Below, piece after piece: positions 8,939 through 18,260 of a stretch of 60,795 bases of DNA (its first letter is position 1; every line of letters starts with the position of its first letter). The notes beneath the pieces were generated by a model. That model was not told the DNA's origin. It saw only the letters and a program-made list of their open reading frames with translations, and ran no database searches. The DNA is from Phormidium tenue FACHB-1050. Lineage in GTDB: Bacteria; Cyanobacteriota; Cyanobacteriia; Pseudanabaenales; Pseudanabaenaceae. The stretch is from positions 1 through 60,795 of the forward strand of contig NZ_JACJQY010000036.1 of assembly GCF_014696925.1 (NCBI RefSeq). The letters are read 5' to 3'. Position numbers and translations under genes: made by a program.

Positions 8939-10585
8939 ACCAACAGGCATAATCTGATGCAGTGCATCTTCCGTAGAATCAAAACAATTTTCATGTCCAA
9001 TTTCCTTGAGTAAGCCACTGCGATCTAAAAGTTGCTCGACTTCAGGACGCAAACCACTCAAAAACAATTGGCAATTGTGGCGTTGTAAATCGTGATAAAT
9101 CTCTTCTAGAGCAACTAGTCCAGTCGTATCCATACTCGGTACATAGCGCATTCTCAAAATCAAATACTTAACTTCAGGTGCATCACGAAGGAAGCTGACA
9201 AATCTCTCGGCTGCACCAAAGAACATCGGCCCATCAATCCGATAGATAGCAATTTGTTTGCCAAAGTCTAGGGGTACGCCAGCAAGGAAGACATTATCTT
9301 CAGGCATTTTGACTAGACTGAGTTCACTCATGCGCTTGATAAAGAGAATCCCTGCGGCAATTAGACCAACTTCCACTGCTAAAACTAGGTCAAAACAGAC
9401 CGTAACTAGCCATGTCAACAGCATGACTCCAAAATCAGCATAGGTAGTATGGATCAATAAGCCGATCGCTTCCCATTCCATCATGCGAATACTGGTAATC
9501 ATTAGGATACCAGCGAGAGCCGCGAGAGGTACTTGTGAAGCCAGAGGTGCAAAGGCTAAGACGATCGCAGCAAGCGCGACACCGTGAATTACTCCTGATA
9601 AGCGAGTTTTACCACCAGCCCGCACATTTACCGCTGTACGGGCGATCGCCCCAGTCGCAGGAATACCACCAAAAAATGGCACGATCATATTCGCTAAACC
9701 CTGTCCAATTAGCTCCCGATCGCTATTGTGGCGATCGCTAACACTCATACCATCGGCAACCACGGCTGCTAGTAAAGATTCGATGCTGCCTAATGCGGCA
9801 AGGGCGATCGCGGGATTAATCAGCTCTCTAATTAATTTGAAATCATTCCAATGGGGAATGCCTTGGGGGATGGGTAAAGATTGAGGAATTAGCCCAATAG
9901 TGGGTACTTCTAGATGCCATTGTGATTTGGCGATGACTGCGGCTATGGTAGCGACGACTAAACCAACTAAAGACCCTGGAATCGAGTGGTTGATTCGATT
10001 CCATAATAATTTTGTGCCAATGGTCAATAGGGCTAAGGCGATCGCTAACCAGTTATAGCCTTCTAAATTGGTGACAGTTTGCCAAAGTGCTTGGAGGAAA
10101 TGCTCTTGATTTGGCAGGTGTAACCCGAAGAAATTATTTAACTGTCCGCAAAAAATAATTACGGCAATACCATTGGTGAATCCTGCGGTGACAGGATAGG
10201 GAATGAATTTCACTAAACGCCCTAACTTTGCCACGCCGAGGGCGATTTGGATAATTCCCGCCATTACGCCAGCAATCCAAACTTTCTCAATGCCATATTT
10301 AGCGACAATTCCCACTAAAACAACAGCCATCGCTCCCGTGGGGCCTGTAATCTGCACAGGTGAGCCACCAAATACAGCGGCAACGACTCCAGCCACGATC
10401 GCTGTATAAAGCCCTGCCTTCGGTTCGACACCACTGGCGACTGCAAAGGCAAGCGCTAAGGGTAACGCGACGACTGCGGCAGTAAGTCCTCCCGTCAGGT
10501 CGCCACGAAAATTACTAAATAATCCCTTGAATGGATGATTTTTCGGACTTTGATTGTTGCTAGCTAAGCTTCCTGCTTGTGCCAT
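8936..10585 (-). CDS. SulP-family anion transporter with STAS domain
   Basis: Membrane carrier for sulfate, bicarbonate or a related anion. 549 aa. The N-terminal two-thirds is hydrophobic, with the SulP signatures GLYTAIVAGVVAAVFGGSPVQITGPTGAM and GIPATGAIARTAVNVRAGGKTRLSGVIHG. A cytoplasmic STAS domain occupies about residues 430-545 (YLILRMRYVPSMDTTGLVALEEI). Cyanobacterial relatives include the Na+/HCO3- carrier BicA, but substrate cannot be told from sequence alone. It follows an ArsR regulator by 10 bp on the same strand, so the pair is one operon. The stop codon is supplied by the end of a family D element. Confidence 0.9.
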   Translation of the reverse strand: MAQAGSLASNNQSPKNHPFKGLFSNFRGDLTGGLTAAVVALPLALAFAVASGVEPKAGLYTAIVAGVVAAVFGGSPVQITGPTGAMAVVLVGIVAKYGIEKVWIAGVMAGIIQIALGVAKLGRLVKFIPYPVTAGFTNGIAVIIFCGQLNNFFGLHLPNQEHFLQALWQTVTNLEGYNWLAIALALLTIGTKLLWNRINHSIPGSLVGLVVATIAAVIAKSQWHLEVPTIGLIPQSLPIPQGIPHWNDFKLIRELINPAIALAALGSIESLLAAVVADGMSVSDRHNSDRELIGQGLANMIVPFFGGIPATGAIARTAVNVRAGGKTRLSGVIHGVALAAIVLAFAPLASQVPLAALAGILMITSIRMMEWEAIGLLIHTTYADFGVMLLTWLVTVCFDLVLAVEVGLIAAGILFIKRMSELSLVKMPEDNVFLAGVPLDFGKQIAIYRIDGPMFFGAAERFVSFLRDAPEVKYLILRMRYVPSMDTTGLVALEEIYHDLQRHNCQLFLSGLRPEVEQLLDRSGLLKEIGHENCFDSTEDALHQIMPVG

Positions 10586-10595
10586 GAGATTCTAA

Positions 10596-10916
10596 TTACT
10601 CCAATTTTTGTAGAGATTCCCGCATTTCAATAACGTGATTGTTAAAAAGCTCTAGCGCCGCATCCAATACCTTAAAAATCGTGGGATCACCGACGGAATA
10701 GTAAGCAAAGTTTCCTTGTTTCCTCGATCGCACTAGGTTGTATCGCCGCATTACTGCCAACTGTTGCGAAACTGCTGATGGCTCGGCTTCAATCCCCTGC
10801 GCGATCGAATTAACGCTTTGTTCACCAATCCGTAAAGAATCTAATATCTGAATCCTTACGGGATTGGATAAAACCTTAAATAAATCAGCTTTAAAATAAC
10901 TTGGTTGAAATGTCAT
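10596..10916 (-). CDS. ArsR-family transcriptional regulator
   Basis: A winged-helix DNA-binding protein of about 106 aa. The core is FKVLSNPVRIQILDSL, then a recognition helix in SAVSQQLAVMRRYNLVRSRKQG and a wing NFAYYSV. I see no metal-binding CxC motif, so the signal is probably not arsenic or zinc. I chose the ATG at 10916 because AGGGG lies 8 bases before it; a GTG at 10934 would add six residues. It sits directly before the SulP gene and probably represses both (inference from the common ArsR-SulP pairing). AT-rich repeats at 10990-11030 are candidate operator sequence. Confidence 0.9.
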   Translation of the reverse strand: MTFQPSYFKADLFKVLSNPVRIQILDSLRIGEQSVNSIAQGIEAEPSAVSQQLAVMRRYNLVRSRKQGNFAYYSVGDPTIFKVLDAALELFNNHVIEMRESLQKLE

Positions 10917-11104
10917 ATGAACACCCCTATTCACTTATATCCCTCAACTTTACGAGACAAAGATACAAGGTCAAACGTAAATATATCGGATTTATATACT
11001 TAAAGGTATCTATATACTAACCTATCTATCTTCAAAGTATTGCATATAGATTTTAAATCCCAATAGCTTTAATTGTGAAACCAAATTTTGGTGTTTCCAG
11101 CTCC

Positions 11105-11281
11105 AAAATCGTTTTTTGCAAGCAAACCTAAGGTTTGCTTGCAAAAAACGATTTTGATAATGAGAATTGCTAGGAAAAAATCAGCAATTCTCGTTATGAA
11201 ACCGATTTTGGTATTTCCAGCGCCTTCGGCGCTGGAAATACCAAAATCGGTTTTTTGAAAGCCCGCCAACGGCGGGCTTTT
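11105..11281. repeat. Array of four consecutive hairpins
   Basis: (1) Arms 11105-11129 and 11131-11155, 25 bp, perfect. (2) GAGAATTGCT/AGCAATTCTC at 11162-11192. (3) Arms 11200-11224 and 11228-11252, 25 bp, perfect, TTC loop. (4) AAAGCCCGCC-AAC-GGCGGGCTTT at 11258-11280. The sequence 'aaccgatttt(g)...ataatgagaattgctNggaaaaaa' occurs twice, so part of the array arose by duplication. Beyond these hairpins I see no gene between the ArsR gene and 11396. Confidence 0.75.
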
Positions 11282-11395
11282 AAAAAACCGATTTTTATAA
11301 TGAGAATTGCTGGGAAAAAATAATTGGGCTTTGTCTATTTCTCGTTTTGTGTTAGCTTAAATAGACTCAATCTCTAAGGGGTACAGTAGGTTAAA

Positions 11396-11611
11396 ATGGC
11401 TAAGCGCCGCAATCAGAAAAAAGAAAAAGCTCTTCGCAACCAAGCGTATGCGCGTAAGTTTCGTAAGCGCACCCCTATGGGTCGCTTTGGACGTAGAAGA
11501 CCAATGGGCAGCTATAACGATCCAGAAGATTCTGAATCCAATGGAGCTGCTGATACAGGTGCAGCCGATACTGGCGCTGCTGATACTGGCTCTGGTGGCA
11601 ATAAATTCTAA
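11396..11611 (+). CDS. Small basic cyanobacterial protein with GAADT repeats
   Basis: 71 aa, function unknown. The first 37 residues are strongly basic (MAKRRNQKKEKALRNQAYARKFRKR, then RFGRRRP), like a nucleic-acid- or ribosome-binding tail. The C-terminal third is acidic and holds three GAADTG repeats encoded by an 18-bp tandem repeat (about 11546-11591). A leader with 'aaggggtacagtagg' precedes the ATG. tsaB starts 40 bp later on the same strand, so the two probably form an operon. The basic half looks like a conserved cyanobacterial protein; the repeat tail is probably variable. Confidence 0.7.
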   Translation: MAKRRNQKKEKALRNQAYARKFRKRTPMGRFGRRRPMGSYNDPEDSESNGAADTGAADTGAADTGSGGNKF

Positions 11612-11650
11612 TCTGAATTCTGGCGATCGCCTTCCAGTATTCTACAGATC

Positions 11651-12118
11651 ATGACCACAAGTTTTGCCCTTGCCTTACATACAACAACTACAAAATTAGA
11701 GCTTGCGATCGCGGAAATTAACCCAAACTCTGATCGCAATTCTCAAATTTATATCATCCATAAACAGCAGTCATGGGAACTAGGCAGAGAGCTATCTGTA
11801 CAGTTACATGACTGTTTAAATGTGTTTATGGGTGATCTTGCATGGACTGACTTGGCTTTTTTAGCGATCGCCACGGGTATCGGGAGCTTTACTGGCACAA
11901 GGATCGGTGTCGTGGTAGCAAGGACGATTGGTGAGCAGTTACAGATTCCTGTATATGGAATTGACTGTGAGTCAATAGTCACTAAAGCGCAACAATCTGA
12001 TCCACCTTTATCCCTAGGCGAAAGCTTGCTAGCGATCGCCCACGATCAATGGCAAGCTCAATGGCAAACAGGAGTTTATCCAAATTGGCAAGATGTTTTG
12101 CCAATTTATGAGCAGTAA
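11651..12118 (+). CDS. tsaB: tRNA threonylcarbamoyladenosine biosynthesis protein TsaB (short form)
   Basis: Partner of TsaD in making t6A37 in ANN-decoding tRNAs. 155 aa. The N-terminal ASKHA-fold half is clear: ALALHTTTTKLELAIA, then LAWTDLAFLAIATGIGSFTGTRIGVVVARTIGEQLQIPVYGID, the TsaB dimer and TsaD contact region. Most bacterial TsaB proteins are 210-230 aa; the second half is mostly missing here. Shortened versions occur in cyanobacteria as far as I recall. It may be functional because TsaB has no catalytic role of its own. It is followed at once by a terminator. Confidence 0.85.
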   Translation: MTTSFALALHTTTTKLELAIAEINPNSDRNSQIYIIHKQQSWELGRELSVQLHDCLNVFMGDLAWTDLAFLAIATGIGSFTGTRIGVVVARTIGEQLQIPVYGIDCESIVTKAQQSDPPLSLGESLLAIAHDQWQAQWQTGVYPNWQDVLPIYEQ

Positions 12119-12150
12119 CAAAAAAAGGCGCAATGCGCCTTTTTTTGTGG
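12119..12150 (+). terminator. Rho-independent terminator of tsaB
   Basis: CAAAAAAAGGCGCAATGCGCCTTTTTTTG directly after the tsaB stop, with a GC stem and T run. Confidence 0.85.
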
Positions 12151-12322
12151 ATAATCAGCACTATATCCCCCTCTCTGGTTAGCAAAGTGGTAGAATCATG
12201 GTGCTGAAAGTATATAAAAGTTGAATTTTCTTAACTAGCGATCGCTCGTTAGATCTAAGGGGGAACCATTTTATTACCAAAGCAAAATCCACCTAAGACG
12301 GTAGTTATTCCCAGCTTGACCT

Positions 12323-12583
12323 ATGCTTCAAGACGCGATCGCCATTCGTCATTATCAAAAGATTACCGACTCCCTTGTCGAAATGTCAGAACGTGGTTAT
12401 CGTTCGACCGACGAGATGAGGCTATTTTTAGACGGTTACTTATCGGCTCTGCGAGCAACTAATGCTGTAGAAGTCCATCATATCCATCGTCTCGAAGAAG
12501 AAGTAATCCGATTTTTATATGATTCTTCTAACTTTGCATCTCCCTATGAATTTGAGATGGAAGTTGAGCGCGGAGAAAGGTAA
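12323..12583 (+). CDS. Conserved cyanobacterial small protein (DUF6761-like)
   Basis: 86 aa, function unknown. It begins MLQDAIAIRHYQKITDSLVEM and continues with a mainly helical, acidic sequence, FLDGYLSALRATNAVEVHHIHRLEEEVIRFLYDSSNF. I recall a cyanobacteria-specific family with this pattern, numbered DUF6761, but cannot confirm it. Its last 40 bases overlap the end of rsmG, which runs the other way. Confidence 0.75.
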   Translation: MLQDAIAIRHYQKITDSLVEMSERGYRSTDEMRLFLDGYLSALRATNAVEVHHIHRLEEEVIRFLYDSSNFASPYEFEMEVERGER

Positions 12584-13236
12584 ACACTATGCCGAACCCC
12601 TGCGGTAAGCGGAGTCTGAAAGCGATCTTGCTTGACGACTTGCAGCTCTTGCTGCTCACAAAATATATCAAGCTGCTCACTTTCTTCGGGGAGCCATTGA
12701 CCACGATATAGGACTGCTGTGCCGCTTTTTTTGAGAAAAGGCAATGCATAGTCTGCACAAATATCTGGCTTGCCTACAGCTCTCACTACTGCCAAATCGT
12801 ACTTCTTTTTGTATTGACCTAATTTATTAATGTCTTCGCTACGCCCCCATTGGGCGATCGCATTAGATAATCCTAAAGTTTGGATTGTCTCTTCGACAAA
12901 GGCAACCTTTTTTTGTTTGCTATCTACTAGGGTGACTTGCCATGTCGGTTTAGCGATCGCGATCGGCAATCCTGGAAACCCTGCCCCTGTACCAATATCA
13001 ATCACCTTAATATCTTCCCGATCCCAAAAAGCTAATACCCCCCGCAACGAATCCCATAAATGTTTTTCCCAAAAATGATCCGCAGCCGTAATTCGAGTCA
13101 GATTTTGTTTGCTATTGCCCTCTAAGACTAATTCGTACAGCTTTTCAAATTGGGCTATTTGGTCAGGGTTTGGTGACCAGTTGAGCGTAGATAGCCAATG
13201 CTCGCATAGATGGGAAAAGTGGGGCATAAAAAACAT
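12544..13236 (-). CDS. rsmG: 16S rRNA m7G527 methyltransferase RsmG
   Basis: Methylates N7 of G527 in 16S rRNA using S-adenosylmethionine. 230 aa. The SAM-binding loop is VIDIGTGAGFPGLPIAIA (about 78-95). NLTRIT and WEKHLWDSL before it, and VVRAVGKPDI after it, are RsmG-specific. The start at 13236 or the second Met at 13227 are equally possible. It is convergent with, and overlaps by 40 bp, the small gene at 12323. Confidence 0.95.
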   Translation of the reverse strand: MFFMPHFSHLCEHWLSTLNWSPNPDQIAQFEKLYELVLEGNSKQNLTRITAADHFWEKHLWDSLRGVLAFWDREDIKVIDIGTGAGFPGLPIAIAKPTWQVTLVDSKQKKVAFVEETIQTLGLSNAIAQWGRSEDINKLGQYKKKYDLAVVRAVGKPDICADYALPFLKKSGTAVLYRGQWLPEESEQLDIFCEQQELQVVKQDRFQTPLTAGVRHSVYLSPRSTSISNS

Positions 13237-13271
13237 GAAGTAAACATTGCGCTTTGCGCGATCTCTACTTT

Positions 13272-13348
13272 ATACCAAAACACAAAACGGCGTAGCCGTT
13301 TTGTGTTTTGGTATTAACCCTTACTGGGTTTGGTTTTTAATTCCCAGA
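13272..13348. repeat. Family B element, partial and inverted (B3)
   Basis: TACCAAAACACAAAACGGC-GTA-GCCGTTTTGTGTTTTGGTA, then 'aacccttactgggtttggtttttaattc'. The complement of this layout is the right half plus linker of B2. The second hairpin is missing. Compensating changes (AACGG/CCGTT against AATGG/CCATT) keep the stem paired. Confidence 0.75.
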
Positions 13349-13357
13349 AGTATGTCT

Positions 13358-13475
13358 ATATAGCTGTCGCCAAGTGTATGAGGACATAAAACCCAAGAAG
13401 AGAATGGCGGCGCTTCGCGCCGCCATTCTCTTCTTGGGTTTTGCTTTTGTCTTAAGACAATCGGCGGCAGCTATA
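13358..13475. repeat. Family A long palindrome (A4)
   Basis: Arms 13388-13413 and 13417-13442 (26 bp, perfect) around TTC. This is the same core as A2 read from the other strand. Outer ends are 'atagctgtcgccaagtgtatgaggaca' and 'tgtcttaagacaatcggcggcagctata'. Confidence 0.85.
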
Positions 13476-13498
13476 CTTTCGGGAATTGGTACTAAGAC

Positions 13499-13553
13499 AT
13501 TAGTCACAAAAAGAGTTACGTCGTTCCGTGACGTAACTCTTTTTGTGACTAAT
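13499..13553. repeat. 24-bp stem-loop
   Basis: ATTAGTCACAAAAAGAGTTACGTC and its complement around GTTCCGT. Together with B3 and A4, three structured elements fill the 528-bp gap between rsmG and the HLIP-like gene. Confidence 0.7.
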
Positions 13554-13764
13554 ATTTGCCGAAATTTAACATTAGGGATAAGATCGAAGGAACATTAAGA
13601 TTCATGTAGCAATACTAAGCTGTTTCAAAAATTTTATTTTTCAGATAAACACTTTGAATATGTTCTAGATCGCTCAATATATCAATTTCAGGTTTAGGTA
13701 AAATCGCTATTTGCACAGTTAACCTAAACGAAAATTTAAAAAATATTATAAAAAGGAAATATCA

Positions 13765-14010
13765 ATGACTGAACCAAAAACCAAAGTCCGCACAGCCTTT
13801 ACCAAAGATGATCGTGGGATTTTAAATAATTGGGCGATCGAACCAAAGATGTATTTTGATGACAAGATCGATAAGAAAGCTGAGGAAAAAGGCGAAGAGC
13901 AAGGTGGCCCTACAGAATATGCTGAACTCTTAAAAGGACGCTTGCCACTTATTGGGATTACCTTACTCGTCTTGGCAATGATTGGGATTACCTTAGTTGC
14001 TATCGCTTAG
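13765..14010 (+). CDS. Divergent HLIP-like one-helix protein
   Basis: 81 aa. The N-terminal part, ILNNWAIEPKMYFDD, and TEYAELLKGRLPLIG (50-64) match the layout of cyanobacterial high-light-inducible proteins, which bind chlorophyll and carotenoid in the thylakoid membrane and protect photosystems. The usual chlorophyll-binding motif is ExxNGRxAMIG; here Asn is Lys57 and AM is PL, so one ligand residue is lost. One membrane helix (about 59-80) contains an internal repeat, LIGITLLVL / MIGITLVAI. 'aaaaggaaat' before the ATG is a good ribosome site. It could be a non-pigment-binding relative. Confidence 0.65.
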   Translation: MTEPKTKVRTAFTKDDRGILNNWAIEPKMYFDDKIDKKAEEKGEEQGGPTEYAELLKGRLPLIGITLLVLAMIGITLVAIA

Positions 14011-14019
14011 GTGACTACT

Positions 14020-14082
14020 ACTCCCTTCCCAGTAAAAGAATAGCGTTGCGGCGCAACGCTATTCTTTTACTGGGAAGGGAGT
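14020..14082. repeat. 31-bp perfect palindrome after the HLIP-like gene
   Basis: Arms 14020-14050 and 14052-14082 around a single G, starting ACTCCCTTCCCAGTAAAAG. A remnant of the same end ('actcccttcccag') is at 4101-4113. It may end transcription of the gene before it. Confidence 0.75.
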
Positions 14083-14156
14083 AAGAAAAGAACTTTACAA
14101 ATTATCGGTTTCTAAAATGGGGGCAAAGCTTGGATTTGCTCCTAGAATTATAGGCT

Positions 14157-14657
14157 ATGACAATTCCCCAAGACCCAATTCAGTTTTTAACGCTTGCCGA
14201 AGCCCATGCGATCGATGGCGCAATGCTATCGACAATGGAAAAATTTATGACCCGCATCACAGTTTCATCGATGCGGATTATTACTAAAGTTGCTGAAGAC
14301 CTACATATTCATGCTGAAGATCTGGCTTCTAGCCAAATTGTGCATTGGATTGAAATGGATTCGCAAATTCGGCAAGAGCAAGGTGAAGATGCTGCCTTTT
14401 TGAAATGGACTTCGCCGCATCCTGATCTAGACTTTGAAGATACGCGACAGGATGAAGTTACGACTGCGAAGCTTTCTAGCCATGAAAAATTTCTCACTCG
14501 CATGGTCATTTCGGCAATGCAAGCATTAGTGGCGATCGCAAAAGATTACAGCACTCACATTGAAGATTTGACCGTAGCCCAAATTCTTACTTGGGTAGAA
14601 CGCGATGCCAAAGTTAAACGAGAACAAGGTGTCGAGGCTGCTTTTTTATCTTGGTAG
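14157..14657 (+). CDS. Unknown protein with two copies of a 65-residue domain
   Basis: 166 aa, no recognised family. Residues about 20-84 and 103-166 are repeats of one another. Shared positions include xxxEKFxTRxxxSxMxxxxxxAxDxxxHxEDLxxxQIxxWxExDxxxxxEQGxxAAFLxW. All are predicted helical, with no signal peptide or membrane segment. It sits alone between a palindrome and a terminator, with no clear ribosome site. The strict duplication suggests a symmetrical binding or dimer-like fold; no function should be assumed. Confidence 0.7.
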   Translation: MTIPQDPIQFLTLAEAHAIDGAMLSTMEKFMTRITVSSMRIITKVAEDLHIHAEDLASSQIVHWIEMDSQIRQEQGEDAAFLKWTSPHPDLDFEDTRQDEVTTAKLSSHEKFLTRMVISAMQALVAIAKDYSTHIEDLTVAQILTWVERDAKVKREQGVEAAFLSW

Positions 14658-14668
14658 GATGAGATCTC

Positions 14669-14708
14669 ACAAAAAAAGAGAGAGCGCTAAGCGCTCCCTC
14701 TTTTTTAA
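14669..14708. terminator. Bidirectional terminator
   Basis: AAAAAAAGAGAGAGCGCT / AAGCGCTCCCTCTTTTTT between convergent genes. It probably serves both the gene ending at 14657 and ahcY. Confidence 0.8.
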
Positions 14709-14714
14709 GAAGTT

Positions 14715-16110
<1,396 letters not shown>

Positions 16111-16128
16111 GCCACGTCTAAATAGAGA

Positions 16129-16150
16129 ACAAGGCGCTTAAGCGCCTTGT
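16129..16150 (-). terminator. Palindrome after ispH
   Basis: ACAAGGCGCTTAAGCGCCTTGT, a perfect 22-bp palindrome 17 bp past the ispH stop. It may be the terminator, although only a short T run is present. Confidence 0.5.
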
Positions 16151-16166
16151 CTGTAAAAATTTGATA

Positions 16167-17375
16167 TTAATTTTTTAACGCGAAAATCCTGTTGATGACA
16201 TCTTCGACAACGCGATCGGGCGTTGATGCTCCAGAAGTTACACCGACTTTGATTTTGCCCGTGGGTAGCCAATTGGTAGCTTGCTCGATCACCTTACCTA
16301 GGGGCTTATGTTCGATCGCCTCAGCCGATAAAATCCGATGCACGTCATCAATGTGATAGGAAGGAAGATTACGCTCGATCGCAATTTCTTGTAAATGGGT
16401 TGTATTTGAGGAGTTGTAACCACCGATCACGATCATCAAATCGAGATCCTCTTCCACAATCTCAAACATGGCATCTTGACGTTCTTGAGTGGCATCGCAA
16501 ATTGTATTAAAGGAAAGGAAATGCTCATTAACATGTTCCACACCATACTTTTGCATCATCGTCTTTTCAAACAACTTACCGATCGCTTCAGTTTCACCCT
16601 TAAGCATCGTGGTTTGATTAGCAACGCCGACTCTTTCAAGATCGCGATCGGGATCAAATCCTTCTGACATCGCTTTACTGAACTTAGTGAGGAACTCTTG
16701 GCAATCGCCACCATTGAGCATGTAATTAGCCACATATTCGGCTTCTTGCATATTCAGCACTACCAGATAGCGCTTGGCATAAGAACTTGTAGCGATCGTC
16801 TCTTCGTGATTGTATTTACCATGCACGATGGAAGTAAAGTCAGCTTTTTTGTGCTTCTCGACGCGATTCCAAACCTTCGATACCCAAGGACAAGTTGTAT
16901 CAACAATTTTACTGCCAAGTTTATCTAGTAACTGAGTTTCCTGCACACTAGCGCCAAAGGCTGGCAAAATCACCACATCACCCTGTTCAACACCTGAGAA
17001 ATCCTTATTCCCGTCGTTATTCACAGGTACAAACTGAACTTCCATTTCCTTAAGTTTTGCATTTACGGAAGGATTATGAATAATTTCATTAGTAATCCAA
17101 ATTCGTTCTGTAGGGAACTGAGTGCGAGTTTCATATGCCATCGCTACAGCTCGTTCCACTCCCCAACAAAAGCCAAAGGACTTTGCCAAATAAATCGTCA
17201 CATCACCTTGCGTATACACATAGTCATGCTCACGAATGGTTTGGATCAAGTCACTATGATATTGCGATCGCATGGTTGATTCGGCTTCTTCTCCATGTCC
17301 AAAGCCTTGCCGAAAATAATTAGGCGACTTATGCAAAGCCCTCCGCATAGCTTGAGTATCGAGCGTATTGTCCAT
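16167..17375 (-). CDS. ispH: 4-hydroxy-3-methylbut-2-enyl diphosphate reductase
   Basis: Last step of the MEP pathway, making IPP and DMAPP for chlorophyll, carotenoid and quinone tails. 402 aa, the long cyanobacteria/plant form. The three iron-sulfur cysteines are Cys70 ([11 protein letters not shown]), Cys162 ([10 protein letters not shown]) and Cys293 ([10 protein letters not shown]). The ending [15 protein letters not shown] is typical. Expected to take electrons from ferredoxin. Single gene with an unambiguous start. Confidence 0.96.
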   Translation of the reverse strand: MDNTLDTQAMRRALHKSPNYFRQGFGHGEEAESTMRSQYHSDLIQTIREHDYVYTQGDVTIYLAKSFGFCWGVERAVAMAYETRTQFPTERIWITNEIIHNPSVNAKLKEMEVQFVPVNNDGNKDFSGVEQGDVVILPAFGASVQETQLLDKLGSKIVDTTCPWVSKVWNRVEKHKKADFTSIVHGKYNHEETIATSSYAKRYLVVLNMQEAEYVANYMLNGGDCQEFLTKFSKAMSEGFDPDRDLERVGVANQTTMLKGETEAIGKLFEKTMMQKYGVEHVNEHFLSFNTICDATQERQDAMFEIVEEDLDLMIVIGGYNSSNTTHLQEIAIERNLPSYHIDDVHRILSAEAIEHKPLGKVIEQATNWLPTGKIKVGVTSGASTPDRVVEDVINRIFALKN

Positions 17376-17448
17376 GCGCTTAGATTAATCCTAGGTAATT
17401 GTGCTGAAAGTATTATAACGGGCTAGCGTAAAAATTGACCTTGCAGAA

Positions 17449-18006
17449 TTACGGACTAATGGCTGTGACAAGCCTATTTAGCTGATCATCCACATCCTTG
17501 CGAGCTAGAAACTCATTAGCCACAGCCACCAAATTCCCTAAGTTTTTGGGATCGGCTTGAAAGGTAGAAATCTTTTTGTTGACGGGAACTAGAGGCTGAT
17601 ACCGATCATATCCTCCGTCAATCAACTGCGTGGCTATATAGTCAATCGAATCTGCGGAACCGTCAGAAAACACATCAAGCATTGGAAATAGGGGTAATGA
17701 AAGATCAAATTTCTGAATTCTCGTGAGCAGAGTATTCCACCAAAAGCCTAAGTTCATATTCGGAAAGATATTAATGCCTTTGTCTATATAAAATTGACGA
17801 ATTTCAGAAGCAGGTATTCCCTTAGCGATCGCACAAGCAATAATGCTACCTGTTGAAGTTCCTGCAAACAAATCAAAATAATTTTTTAGAGGCTTATCCA
17901 ATTTCTGCTCTAAGCGCTCTAAGATCACAGCCGTGATCAGTCCGCGAATACCACCACCATCACAAGCGAGAATTTTAAATTTACTTGAGCTAGCCATGAT
18001 TTTCAC
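17449..18006 (-). pseudogene. Internally deleted patatin-like phospholipase
   Basis: 185 aa against about 300-340 for the family. The N-terminal part is intact: ILACDGGGIRGLITAVILERLE (oxyanion hole) and GTSTGSIIACAIA with the nucleophile Ser. After IFPNMNLGFWW the sequence jumps to LPLFPMLDVFSDGSADSIDYIATQLI, which in full-length patatins lies near the C-terminus. The segment that carries the catalytic Asp (DGG-ANNP region) is therefore missing, in frame. The reading frame is still open, so a product may be made, but a Ser-Asp dyad hydrolase seems impossible. I call it a decaying gene; a lipid-binding remnant is the alternative. Confidence 0.65.
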
Positions 18007-18087
18007 TTCCTGTAAATCTAAAGTAATGGGCGATCAGAAATTCTCATTATCAAAGTTGGTTTCAAAATGAGAATTGTTAATGTGCGA

Positions 18088-18207
18088 CTATATAGCTATA
18101 GCCACCTGTATCAGGACAAAATAAAACCCAAATAGTGTGAGGCGGCGCGAAGCGCCGCCTCACACTATTTGGGTTTTATGTCCTAACAAGAATGGCGACA
18201 GCTATAA
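18088..18207. repeat. Family A long palindrome (A5)
   Basis: Arms 18123-18148 and 18152-18177 (26 bp) around GAA. The copy at 60577-60694 is nearly identical along the full 118 bp apart from inversion of the loop and a few end positions, pointing to recent copying. Confidence 0.85.
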
Positions 18208-18260
18208 AATAATTATGAGTTGTCATCGTCTCAAAATTTGTCTAGGACTATTAATTAAAT

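Noticed and set aside
11069-11269. Minus-strand frame across the hairpin array
   Set aside because: It is entirely made of inverted repeats, so the frame is a by-product of the palindromes.
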